Below, piece by piece: positions 47,601-58,139 of a stretch of DNA of 64,000 nucleotides. The stretch is from contig CM034315.1 of the NCBI GenBank assembly GCA_019925795.1, positions 9,672,001 through 9,736,000 on the forward strand, read 5' to 3'. Below the pieces are notes generated by a model, which was not told the DNA's origin, did no database searches, and saw only the letters and a list, made by a program, of their open reading frames with translations. Positions within the stretch are counted from its first letter, which is position 1; each line of letters begins with the position of its first letter. The DNA is from Dendrobium chrysotoxum (taxonomy: Eukaryota > Streptophyta > Magnoliopsida > Asparagales > Orchidaceae). Both the position numbers and the translations under genes were made by a program.

Positions 47601-50600
47601 ATCACAATTTTGAAGTACTCTACAAGGAGGAACCCACTCCACACTAGATCCATCCAAAAGTAAGCATTTTGACTTGCGTAGTTCTTTTGAAATCATTCGT
47701 GGAAGATCTGAGAAAAAACCATGAACTTCACCCATCAAAGGAACAAAACTCATAAATGTTGTAACTGCTTTCCCCAGATTGTCCTGAAAGCAAGGAAGTG
47801 CGCAGAATGACTCCTCTGCAGAGACAAAAAGTTCGGGTATCCTTGATAACAAGTACTGGTTCCAAGCACTGTTTCCATCAACTTCTTCCCTAGAAGAAGG
47901 CAAGATAAAATCACATTGCAGAATGAATTTAAGGCCATATTTTCTTAAAGGAAGAAAAGCAAAAACATGTTGTTGATCAAGCTTCGCTTTGTATTTTGAC
48001 ATTTCTGACTCTTCCAGTGGGAAAGCTAATGTGATCTTGGTAGTTTGAACCTCAGGACGGATCAAAGCTGGTTTTAGATTTCTGTTAACCAACAACCAAC
48101 TCATTTTGTTCTTTCCAATAGATATCGTAACCATGCCATTTTCATCACTTTCCCTTCTGAAGACAACTAACTCATTGGAGATCATATTCTTGTATCTGAT
48201 ACACTTAAGATGCCGAAGAAAAAGTAACAAGTGAGGATGAATGTCTGAAAACATTGAGAGAATCCGACTCATACCCTTCCCTCTTTTAAGCTCTGGTTTG
48301 AATGGAAGCACAATGCAACTGTTCCAGAAGGTTGCATGTGGTTGGTCAAAATCACACATCATTTGCCTTCTAAAAAGGTCAATATCGCAAGGGGGTATTA
48401 TAGTTGGTAGGACAAAACCAATCTGGCCATCATTAATATCAAACTTGACATGAAAACCATTGGAGTGAATTTCTGGAGCATCTGTTACCTAAAAAAAATC
48501 AAGTTCATTGACATAATAACATCTGCATCAGGTCATGACCTTGTTTTGCTATATGGAACGTGTTTATATGTTTACTAAATTATAGTTCATATGCGTTTAG
48601 GCTTACCCGGAAAACTGATTTGAAGCCAATGCCCTTCTGCCCAATGTAGCCACCACTTGATCCCTTCTTTGTTGAATTTCCAACATCACAAAGTGCTCTC
48701 ATATTCTGAGCAGAAAATCCCACCTCGTTGTTTAGGATAATAACTCCGTTTTCCTGAAGAATGAAGACCAGCGTAGGCTCCACATTTTCTGGATAGCTAT
48801 TATCATCAGCATTTTGTATCTGGGTATTAAAAAACAAAAGAAATGAAGAATAAGTTCATTGAAATAAAAACTTGGAAAACCCAATAAGTTAGAAGCCAAG
48901 AAAGGATATATGTCTTGCGGTAATATTATGTTAGAAAAATTTCTAACTTTCCATAGAAATGGTTGCCAAATATGCCAGCCTCACTCACCAGCTCTAGGAT
49001 AATATGTGAATCCTGTGAATATAGCTCTTGTGAAAGACAATTGAGTGCTCTTCCTAAACGAGCATGCTGCTTCTTTAATAAGTCAGTATCTGCAGTATCT
49101 GGATCCAGACCAAAGTCCTCCCTTCGAATTTGTTCAATAAGAGCAGCAGCATCCCGGAATTGAAAATCTTTATTTTCGAGCTGTGTAGAGGTATACATCA
49201 ATTCAGTGCTCAATTCCTTGCAAAAACTTTCACAAACTGTTGCTTGCGGAAGACCTGACTTTTGAAGTGGTGTTTCTATGTTCTTATGTGCTTTCCCATC
49301 TGAAGATAATATTTTCTCAAAGACACCAGGCAAATGATTACTAAGTTCAGGAATGGCGCATTCTTCAAACCCCCTTCCTTGAGTTCCAAGTGGTTCAGAC
49401 ATGTGAGCATCAATTTTTGACAAAAAATCCTTGTAATCATTGATCCATTCCATTATTCCAAGGGACAATCCAATTTCATGAAGCATTATGCGCTCATGGA
49501 CATGTCTACATTCATTTAGAATGATTGTGACAGCATTTCTAGAGGAAAACTGCATGCCTGATACCAAAATATCTGCTGCAAAACTGTGAAATTCTGAAGG
49601 TAAATGGCCAAGGCAATCGAGGATAAATACAGATATGTATGAATAGGCTTTACTCATCTGTGAGATCTCACTAAATAGGTTTCTACCTCCTCCAATTTCT
49701 GACATTTTGCTAAGATTCTTGGGCACAATGCTCCAGTCATTTTCTGCAGCACTCTTAATCTGTTGTGTAAAGAAGGATCTCTGAAGTGGAATAGTCTGGC
49801 TGGAGTTCGCAGAAGCTTCTATATGATTAGCAAAATTTTTTGTTACAACAACGACAGCTTGTTGGAAATAACACTTTAACAGTGAAACAGGAGCTTTGCA
49901 TGAACCCCCATAGATCTGAAGCAAAGACAACAACTTCAACGCTGCTTGAAATGATGAACCTTGAATTGAAGCTTCCAAAAATTCATCAGGAGTGGCTAAA
50001 TGATCAATTCTGATGATCCTTCCATCACTTGTTATAATACATGAAAGTTCCTCAATAGACCCTTGATTAAGTAACCATTCCCAAAGAGGACCAAGTGCTG
50101 GAGCAAACACATGATCCCAATGTGACCAAGATTGCAGCTCTGATAGCATGGGTGCCTTGAGTAAGCACTCAATTGCTTCTGTTGCTGATACAGGTCCAAG
50201 TGAACCAAATGGTATCTCCCTTTCGGTAACCACACTAGATGATTCTCCAAACTTTTCACTTTGGGAAAATAAACTCCCTCTGCAGAAGTTCCCCAACAAG
50301 GTAGCAGAAAAAACCGCCGAGGAGGCAATATTTTTTTCTTGGCAGTTAATTATATCTGAAAGCTTCCCGTCAAAGTCATTTATTTTTACCATTAAACCAA
50401 TTAATGGAAATTGTTTTCTGAGAAGTATGAAAATATCCTCTTGACTTATAGCAACCTCCTTGTCCGTGTTTCCCACTGCTTGAAGTAGTAAGACTAAAAA
50501 CTGCTTTTGATGCATAGAAATTTCCCAAACAGACTTTTTGGAAATGTCTCGGGCCAAAAGATAGCGTTTGTCATGGGGAAGATGAGATGCATACTCGTCT

Positions 50601-53600
50601 ACAAACTCAAAGAAATTCCCATGATTAAGGCATTGGAATTCTTTCACAGAAAATTGCAACCTCAACCACATCTCACAAGCACGCAAAACTAGTTGCTTTT
50701 CTAGCGGTATACCTCTTCCACTAAGTATGGGATCAGGTTCAATAAAGTTGCATATCTGCTTAATAATATCTTCGGCGCTAACAAGAGCACCTGAGAATGA
50801 GATTATGATATAAACACAACAGTAGCTAAGCCAAGCAGACAAAAATATTTCAATCAGTTCAAGCACAGAGTTTATTTTTAAGATACACAAAGCCTCCACA
50901 AGCCTTGAATATAAGAATCCATTTAAAATTTCATCCAATTAGAAGGTATAGAGCAAAAGAATTTGACCATATGTAGCCAGTTTGAATTAGATCAAAATGT
51001 CCAAGTTGAGGTCCAACCAAGGCTTAACTTGATCTTAGATCTAAATCATGTTGAGATTTAAAGATTCTTTTCTCTACATAACCTCTAAAAATATATTGCC
51101 TACCACTCTATACCAAGATTTAAAATTATGCAATTAGGTATTGAGGCATTTTCTCTACATAACCTCTACAAATATATTATACCAAGATTGCATTGTAGGA
51201 GCAGAATTTGAAGTTAATTTGATCAAGAATTTTGATATGAATCTATTAAACGACAGTTGAAGCACAAAGGCTTACCTTGCTCCACTGCTTTAGTGCAATT
51301 ATCATCATCTAAAGCTAATTTTATCTCAGTTGAAGGTTCAATCTTGAATATTTTTGTTGACCGGGTTGAATTTTCCTCAAGAGATCCATGCTGATCTAAT
51401 GCTTGAATAAGAAATTCAGCTTTCATAAATCTCACCTGCAATGACCATAAATTAAATAATCAACGGAATTAGCAAACATAAATGCTGCACATTTTAATGC
51501 AAATATACAAACAAATATAAATATCCACTAAGAAGTCCAAGAATTGATTTATATGCGAAATAGGATGAATGACAACCTAGCAACAATATTCATCTAAATT
51601 AAGCTAGTGAAAGTTATGATATCAAAGTCAATAAATGCTGCTCGATTAAGTGCAACAATTTGACAACAATATTTTGATTTTTTTTTACACTTAAGATGAT
51701 TTCTTATCACAAATATGCCGAGTGCAAGTTCTACTCACAGCAACATTTAATAATCCAATGGCAGGATAGGATGAGAAGTTGTTTCGAAGTTTCCTCTTCT
51801 TTTTATCTGATGAACCAGGTGAATATCTTTTTATCATCAAAGAGAGAACCTACAGACATATGATCATGGTCAATGGTACTAGATTAGATCTAGAAGAAAC
51901 TAACAAATTACAAAGCTATCGAATTTAACAGAGAACATGAAATGAATACCAACAAAGTGAAGTCAACAATATAAATATCTAAAGCTTACAACCAAAGCAA
52001 GCATAAAAAGAAAATTTGATGCTGATTTTGCCCCTTAAGAGGAAAATTGAATCTTACTTATACCTCAGTAATTAACTTATACCAAGAATTCATAATACAC
52101 ATTATTCTAATCAAGCATTCTAGTCTGACCATGAATTGGTAATTTTTTTAGCTTATTATTTATTAATTATCAATACTATATATAGATATGAACCTAAAAG
52201 TTCGAGTTCACAGGTGTAAGTACCTCATCAACCGGGCATTTTTTAGAGGCAACCTTCCAAGTAGTAACGAATCTTTCAATTTCTTTGTCTGTGAGATCAA
52301 AACTTGTCACCTCAGCAGCACCTCGTCTAATTGGTTTCTTTTCATTCCCAACTATGATTTCATCATCATCCAACTGAGTAACCATATGTAGCTCTTTTTC
52401 ACTCAAATTTGCATCATTAAAATGTGACTCGTTGTTGTAATCAGATGGCTCCTGTTTCCTGGCTTCTCTATTGATAGAATTGTCAGCATAGTCAACATCA
52501 TCTAGGGGAACAAATTGCTCACAGTGGTCACCGCTTTCATCATCTATGAGAGAAGTTAACTTAAGATCACTTGGAATTGATTGTGATGGCATTTCTGGCT
52601 CTTCCTTTGGCAATCCTCTTTCCTGAATAGATTTAACAACAGCATTTTCTGCTCTTCTCCCTGCCTTAATGTACTTGATAAACAATCTGCATATGGATTT
52701 CAAAAATAAATATTACAAAAATGGTGTTGCCAAAACAAAAAAACTTTTGATATTTCAAACACTACAAACCCCATGCTCCGAATCCGAACACCTAGATGCC
52801 CCCTTGAAGCAACTGAGCACTTTAGCACCAGAAAATCAAGGAACTCCTCCAACTTGATTTCCTCCTTTCTCTTTTCATGAAGGAATGCAGAGAGGTGGCT
52901 GACTAATCCCTCAGTTGTGATCTCACAGATTTCATGTGCATCAGGAGACACTGAAAAGTAGGCACGAACTAACGGCTGCCGCAGTAGAGGCCCAAGCCTT
53001 AGCTCATCAAACTTGTCAACCCCTTCATTCTTGCAAATATCCAAACCCAGTTCATATATCGAAGTCATTTTTCGAGTATGCACAAAGCAGTGGATGAATG
53101 CATTCACCTAGTTGGAAGGAGCAACAAAAAATGAAACCAACTTTAAGCAATCAATAGTCCAGAGGTAAAATAGACGCGAAGAAGAAAGAAAATACCTTTC
53201 CTTCAATTGGTTGGAGATCACGGAGAGTGGGTGCATCAACCGTCCTAAACCCTAGAGCCTCCCAAGAGCTCACTTTCAAAGAGCGAGCTACGGATTGGGA
53301 GATCTTCCACACTGATACATTCTCTCCTGACTCTAGGAGGTCCTTATGAGCTTTAACAACGGCTGATTCAACCTCTTCTATGGAGAAGTGCTGGGACTGA
53401 TTTCTGTAGTTCCCGTTTTGTGGGAATTGAGGAGAATAGAACCTAGGATTTTGGAAATTAGAATTTGCCCTCTGCCAATAGGGAGAGTTTGAAGATGAGG
53501 CGTACGGTGAAAAGTTAAAATTTTCCGGTAAAAAATCTGCCAGAGAACCAATTGGAGGGCCTTGGCCGCCTCGAGGCCAGAAGTTCTTCGGAGATCCGTA

Positions 53601-53603
53601 CAT
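40725..53603 (-). CDS. NOV: NO VEIN (NOV) type protein, 13 coding exons
   Basis: In Arabidopsis NOV is a plant-specific nuclear protein needed for vein formation and auxin-dependent cell fate. Exons (all with GT/AG and matching phase): 53603-53196, 53107-52770, 52686-52224, 51849-51739, 51435-51276, 50790-48989, 48819-48607, 48488-46218, 44378-44272, 43995-43596, 43445-43128, 42932-42675, 41639-40725. They sum to 7,764 nt, 2,587 residues, close to the Arabidopsis length (about 2,700). The N-terminus is Gly/Pro/Asn/Tyr-rich (MYGSPKNFWPRGGQG). Residues about 1090-1170 hold the GHKL ATPase core: ELIQNADDN across the exon 6/7 junction, LNNEVGF, then GGYIGQKGIGFKSVF. Residues about 2465-2580 form NOV_C (DUF3883), with GLPYDL and VYVEVKS giving a D...ExK pattern. 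No internal stop was seen. The start is the first ATG after a TATA-like site. Exon limits rest on splice consensus and homology, not transcripts. Confidence 0.94.
42268..42515 (-). other. Open frame inside NOV intron 12, shared by both copies
   Basis: After an acceptor-like TTACAG this block reads NRSTQVIRDIYGMILRLSNG, then KDAREKLNRRTITKFRN and TCRAKKVTALGVKS, and stops at 42268. It lies between exons 12 and 13, and no equivalent exists in the Arabidopsis protein order I know. The homologous block of the duplicate (33896-33720) keeps the reading except for a stop after NTCR. It could be a lost or alternative exon, or chance. The phase does not fit exon 12, so normal inclusion would shift the frame. 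Confidence 0.35.
45340..45778 (-). mobile_element. LTR-like repeat fragment in NOV intron 8
   Basis: The minus strand starts TGTGGGATCCAAAAATTCGC and has GGAGAGTTTTAACAAG, GCGAGGACTTTATAATCTG and AAGGTGCAAACCTCTATAG. It continues with GTTAATTATCC and GATCAAGATCCCATGATTCC, then breaks off at GACTAAGTAGACTAGGGACC. The order matches the 22.1-25.4 kb repeats. It occupies part of the 1.84-kb intron between exons 8 and 9, in the same orientation as the gene. Confidence 0.7.
48607..48819 (-). other. NOV: NOV exon 7: GHKL (Bergerat-fold) ATPase core
   Basis: This 71-codon exon carries IQNADDNSYP (N box; the catalytic-type Glu sits in the last codons of exon 6, ILEL), VEPTLVFILQ, GVIILNNEVGF (G1 box), NMRALCDVGNSTKK, and GGYIGQKGIGFKSVFR (lid/G2 region). 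All the Mg-ATP contact motifs of the HSP90/histidine-kinase-like ATPase family are present, which suggests ATP binding is retained. Confidence 0.9.
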
Positions 53604-53682
53604 GTTGATGAAGGCGGGAAGATAATTGTGACCGTTGGACTTCTTCGGATTGGAAACAATAAAACAGCGACATTGTGCCCGG

Positions 53683-53692
53683 TTTAAATATA
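53683..53692 (-). promoter_or_regulatory. TATA-like box of NOV
   Basis: The minus strand reads TATATTTAAA about 80 bp upstream of the NOV ATG. A start about 30 bp downstream would give a leader of about 50 nt. An ATG at 53673 in another frame would fall just upstream of that predicted start and so should not interfere. Confidence 0.4.
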
Positions 53693-53849
53693 CAATCGTG
53701 CGAGAGGACCACTGGTCGTTGCCAATTTGCCATCCGTGTTTTTATCGTTGCCATCCGTTTTTTACCTTAAGTTTTTTTTTAATAGAATAATATAATAAAT
53801 AAAATTTAGTAATTAATTAATGCCAATTTTTTTGACGTTTTCTTCAGAA

Positions 53850-54417
53850 ACGCATCATCGCATCCGACGATTAAGCGCTAAATAAATCTTCCGGTTCACG
53901 TTTACTGGACGAAGCCCTCGCCTCCCCTTTCTCTCGCGCGACGCGAAGTCCGCTTCCGCCGGCCCTCTCGTTCGCACGCCCCACGCCCCACGCCCCAGAC
54001 GGAATGAAGCCCTCCGCCTCCCCCTCTCTCGCGCGACCCAAAACCCGCCCTGCCGCTGGCCCTCTCTCACGCAGAGGTAACTTCTAACCATTTCTTCTTC
54101 TTGCTTCTTCCTCTTCTTCCTTTATGCTTTTTCTTCCTCCTCCTTTGCTTCCTCATCTTCCTCTATTTTTTTCTTCTTCTTCTTCTTCTTTATTTTCTTC
54201 TTCATTCTTTACCCCTGATTTTCTCTGTTTTTCCCTTTCTTCCCTTATTCTTCTATGTTTTTTTTTTCTCTATTTTCTTCTTGAACGAGGAGAAAAGTTT
54301 TCTTGCTTCCAGCTTCAAATGCCTTGCAATCACTGCTAGACTAACCAGTTAACTTTTCCGGTTCCCCTTAGTTAGTTTTGTTTTACGTGACACAAACCCT
54401 TGCAGTGTTTATTGTTC
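53850..54417 (+). repeat. CpG-rich leader-like repeat, copy A
   Basis: Matches 61418-61958 over its length: CATCGCATCCGACGATTAAG, AAATAAATCTTCCGGTT, GAAGCCCTCGCCTCC, TCTCTCGCGCGAC, CCTCTCTCACGCAGAGGTAA, a long TTCTTC-rich tract, CTTCCAGCTTCAAATGCC, and GACACAAACCCTTGCAGTG. The step AG/GTAACTTCTAA followed by a pyrimidine-rich tract looks like a first-exon/intron boundary on the plus strand. No coding exon downstream could be tied to it. It may be a duplicated divergent promoter/leader next to NOV, or a transposon. Confidence 0.65.
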
Positions 54418-56129
54418 ATTATATTTTTGCATTGGACATCTAAAATTAGCAGCCAGAGATAAATGCAACAAACATAACTATGCATAACAAGTGAAAAATG
54501 CCATAATCAAATCGCCTCTTGTTAATTGTTTTTCAAAATTCGATGCAAACAAACTGCTGCTGTGTGTACTTCGTTCTATTGTCCAACTCAACTATTCTTG
54601 TTAACAATACAATCATTTATTAATACGTTCAAGTTTGCAAGGAACTTCCTTATCTAGATTTTATGTAGATATGAAAAAACCGTTCAAAACATTCATGATG
54701 TCATATAACATTACAAATTAAATTTACCAGAAAATCTTTTAAATCATATGGCCTGCCTTCAATGGCGGAATCCTATGTATGTCAGGGTCGACAAGTGATC
54801 ACCTCCAAAAAAAAATAATAACTTGTAAGGGGTTTGTTTTGAGGTTTTGTCCCCCTAAATTTTTTTTTTTGGTTCTAATATACCCAATTTTCTCCCCCAT
54901 TCCGCCCGTGCTAGCCGTACCCCTTTTCTAGAGTGGTTACTAAGAACCACTCGCATCAAACTCTATTTTCCCTTTTTTTCAATTTGCATAGCAAAGAACT
55001 CAAACACTTTTTCATGCATTCTTCAAGTATTCGAATGCATCTAGAACTTTGTGCATGATGGTGAATTAATGAAGAAGAAATTAATTATTGATCACTCTCT
55101 AAGATCAATCCACCCATTTGACATAAGCTTGCAACTCTTGTCTTCATAATCCTTTTTTTTTCCTCCTTGACTTCCTTCTTAATTGCCTTCATTTCTATTC
55201 TAGAAGAGGTATTCTTAATTCATAATAATAAATGGGTTTAAGGTTCGGTTCATATTGATCGATAGCCTCTACAATATGTTAAAAAATCTTCAACTTGATT
55301 GTATTGAAAGGGATTTTGATTTCCGCAAGTGCATGTATTGTATTGTCCAACCCCTTAAGCCCTCATCCAAGTTCTCTTTGATTCTTATTTGCCCTTTTTT
55401 TTAACTTCCTTTTAAGATTCTAGATGGGAACTTGGACACCCAATGTTGCGTATATTGATACTTACTATTTTAATATTTAATTCTAATAATCACATTTTCA
55501 ATAAACACGGGCATTTGAATATCTGAATTTGTAAGATTCTTCATTACATTTTGATTATTTGATTATGTTCCATGCGTAAATTTTTTTTTTTTCAATTTTT
55601 ATTCCCCTCCTTGATAAGCAAATAGCTCTTTCTTTGCCTCTAAAGAAACCTTCTTGCACTTAGTCACATTGCTTTTTTTGGATGAACTAATAGAACCAAT
55701 GATATGTTCGTTGTCTCAAGAAATATCTACATTGTTTCCTTACCCCAATAAATACATGTGTGATAAAGAGTTTTTTACTCGGATTTTAACTTCGTATGCT
55801 TCTAAGTTTGATCCTTCTTGCATTAAAATTGGTCATATCTAATAATTTAAGACAACCAAATTCTCATAAATAACAAATATATAGCAAATTTCTACATCAT
55901 AAGAATGGCAACTCTAATTTAAATATAAATCCAAAAAAAAGTGCACGTACATATTAAAATTTTCAAATAAGTTTGTAGATCATCTCAAAATCAAGTAGAT
56001 AAGGAGTTGAGAAACTTAAAAAAAAAAAACTCTAATTTTAACTCTGTATACTTCCATGTCAGATCCTTACTTGCATTAAACTTGTCCCATATCTAATAAT
56101 TTGAGACCATCAAACCCTTATAAATAACA

Positions 56130-56135
<6 letters not shown>
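54418..56135. other. No recognised gene
   Basis: AT-rich sequence with two loosely similar patches near 55.8 and 56.05 kb (AACTTCGTATGCTTC and CTCTGTATACTTCC, each followed by ATCTAATAATTT). These suggest a short old tandem duplication. Nothing coding is supported. Confidence 0.4.

Positions 56136-56217
<82 letters not shown>
56136..56217. repeat. (AT)n microsatellite, about 40 units
   Basis: An almost pure TA run of about 80 bp. The Tyr/Ile frame through it is an artefact. Confidence 0.95.
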
Positions 56218-56221
<4 letters not shown>

Positions 56222-56592
56222 GCATCATAACATTGACATCTCCAATTTAAAAATAAATTCAAAGTGAGTACACATGCATATAGAAATTTAAAAAAAAATT
56301 TATAGATCATCTCCAGATTATTATAATATAGCGGTTAGTTCAAATGTTGGGATAAGAATCATGACAATAAGGAGTGAAGAATACCCAAAAACCAAGGAGA
56401 ATGCTTAAGAAAGAGAGATGTCTTTGTGTGTCGAGAGTTGTGTAACGGCATGTGGTAATTGCATTTTTAGCTATGTGGCAGAACATTTTGGAGAGAATGG
56501 TAGTTGTGAAGGAGAAAATTTGAGATCCCAAGCATCTATGAGGGCATGAAGTTTTTTGAGCTTCTTGAGTTTTTTAGATTGCGAAGGAGAAT

Positions 56593-56877
56593 TAAGGCTG
56601 CAAATGAACCGAGCGTTCAACGAACTACTCGTGGTTTGACTCGATAAGAGCTCGTTTATGTTCGTTCGATAAGGTAAATGAACAAGCTTGAACAAGTTTT
56701 TCAATACTCGACAGCTAAATAAACAATCTTGCACAACCTGGCGTTCGACTCGTTTATGTTCACGAACAATATCGTTTAGAGCTCGTGAATATGTTCATTA
56801 AGATGCTCAATTAAAAAGCTTGATTATGCCTTATTTAATTAAAAATAAATATTAAATATGTTCAATAAAGTTATTTA

Positions 56878-56923
<46 letters not shown>

Positions 56924-57560
56924 TTAATAACTGTTTTTAAAATAATCTGTTTAATAAAGTTAAGAAATACCCTAAATAACGTTATTTAAATAATATATTT
57001 AGATAATACGTTTACTAATTATTTTTTAAAATTTTTTTAAACTCCCGCCTCTCTCTCTCCCCTCATTTTCGTGTTTTTATTCTCCTGCCCTCCCGCCACT
57101 CTCTCTCCTCCGTGGCCACAAGAAAACAAAAAAAAAACTGTGGGGTTTAGTCCCACATCGCCTAGAAAATAGGAATTTTTCTATATAAAAACAAGTGCAT
57201 ATGCACCCCATTCGGTGAACATCGGGCAGCTGGTGAGCTGGGGGCGAGCTTTTCTGGGCGGGGGCGGCAACGAGCTGCTCTGCTCGATTTAAATAAAATA
57301 ATTTTATTTTATGAATTGCGATCGACTCGTTTGAACGAGAAACGAGCCGCACGATAAGAGGCTCGATGAGCTTGAAATTAAACGAGTTCAGACCTGAACA
57401 CGAGCCGAGCTCAAACATGACAGTTTTAAACGAGCTCGAGCTCGAACAGTTGTCCAAGAAGCTCGACAAGCTTCGAGCCGAGCTTGAACATGGTTTTGAC
57501 AAACAAGCTTGAACTCAAGCAGATCGAAGCTCGGCTTGGTTTGGTGTGTTTGCAGCCCTA
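56593..57560. mobile_element. hAT-like non-autonomous element, 968 bp
   Basis: The left end is TAAGGCTGCAAATGAACCGA and the complement of the right end is TAGGGCTGCAAACACACCAA. The first 12 bases therefore match with one change, and the GAACCGAGC / AAGCCGAGC words follow. The direct repeat AGGAGAAT flanks both sides (56585-56592 and 57561-57568), the 8-bp duplication typical of hAT transposons. Both sub-terminal regions are crowded with GAGCTCG/GCTCGTTT words in both orientations, as hAT transposase-binding regions often are. It has no transposase. It contains an (AT)n tract at about 56882-56919 and an snRNA-type promoter signature at 57150-57190. Confidence 0.8.
57150..57190 (+). promoter_or_regulatory. 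snRNA-type USE plus TATA box inside the hAT-like element
   Basis: GTCCCACATCG at 57150-57160 is a perfect match to the plant snRNA USE consensus. TATATAAAA follows at 57182-57190, leaving 21 bp between them, near the shorter (Pol III) spacing. The expected start is near 57210-57215, in a GC-richer stretch (CATTCGGTGAAC...GGGCGGGGGCGG). T-runs occur near 57300. I recognise no known snRNA or snoRNA there. Confidence 0.55.
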
Positions 57561-57568
57561 AGGAGAAT

Positions 57569-58126
57569 ACTTCCCAAGCAGATATTCGTGTGCCTGGGGT
57601 CTTTACCTTTTATTTTGTCTTGGTAATCTAAGTTGATCCATAGAATTTTAATATTTTAGTTTAGCTTATCTGTTGATATCTGGCAAGTTGATATACTTTA
57701 CATTTAGTCACCAATATATCTAAGTCTTTGATTCTCTTTTATTGGAAATTATTATGTTGAGTAGTTAAATAGTTATATGCCATAAAGTAGCAGAATTCTT
57801 ATTAATCTTAATGATAATAAAGTAGTAATTATAATATTATGGTTAAATGTTTGGCTCTCACCAGTAAATGATTAGAAAATTATAATATTGGCCATTCCAA
57901 TTAACTTATTAATCATTCTAGGTTGCTTAAATATACTTGTTCCAAATAAATGTTAAAATTATGTAATTAGGATTAATAAGTTTACTATTAGGCATGATTA
58001 TTCTTATTGAATTATTGATTGGATTTTGGATCATTACACCCTTGATTATGTTATTCATGTTGTTTATAATTTTTCATGCATTGATCCTTGTTTACATGCA
58101 AAATGTCATGAGTTAACATGTCATTC
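57569..58126. other. No recognised gene
   Basis: AT-rich sequence between two transposon insertions; nothing supported. Confidence 0.4.
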
Positions 58127-58139
58127 ATCATTTATAAGT

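Noticed and set aside
53855..54091. Arg/Gly-rich minus-strand frame, repeated at 61419-61625
   Set aside because: GC-rich, no domain; it is conserved between the two loci only because the DNA is duplicated.
54101..54352. Leu/Phe-rich plus-strand frames suggesting a membrane protein
   Set aside because: Pure product of the TTCTTC pyrimidine tract, open in two frames.
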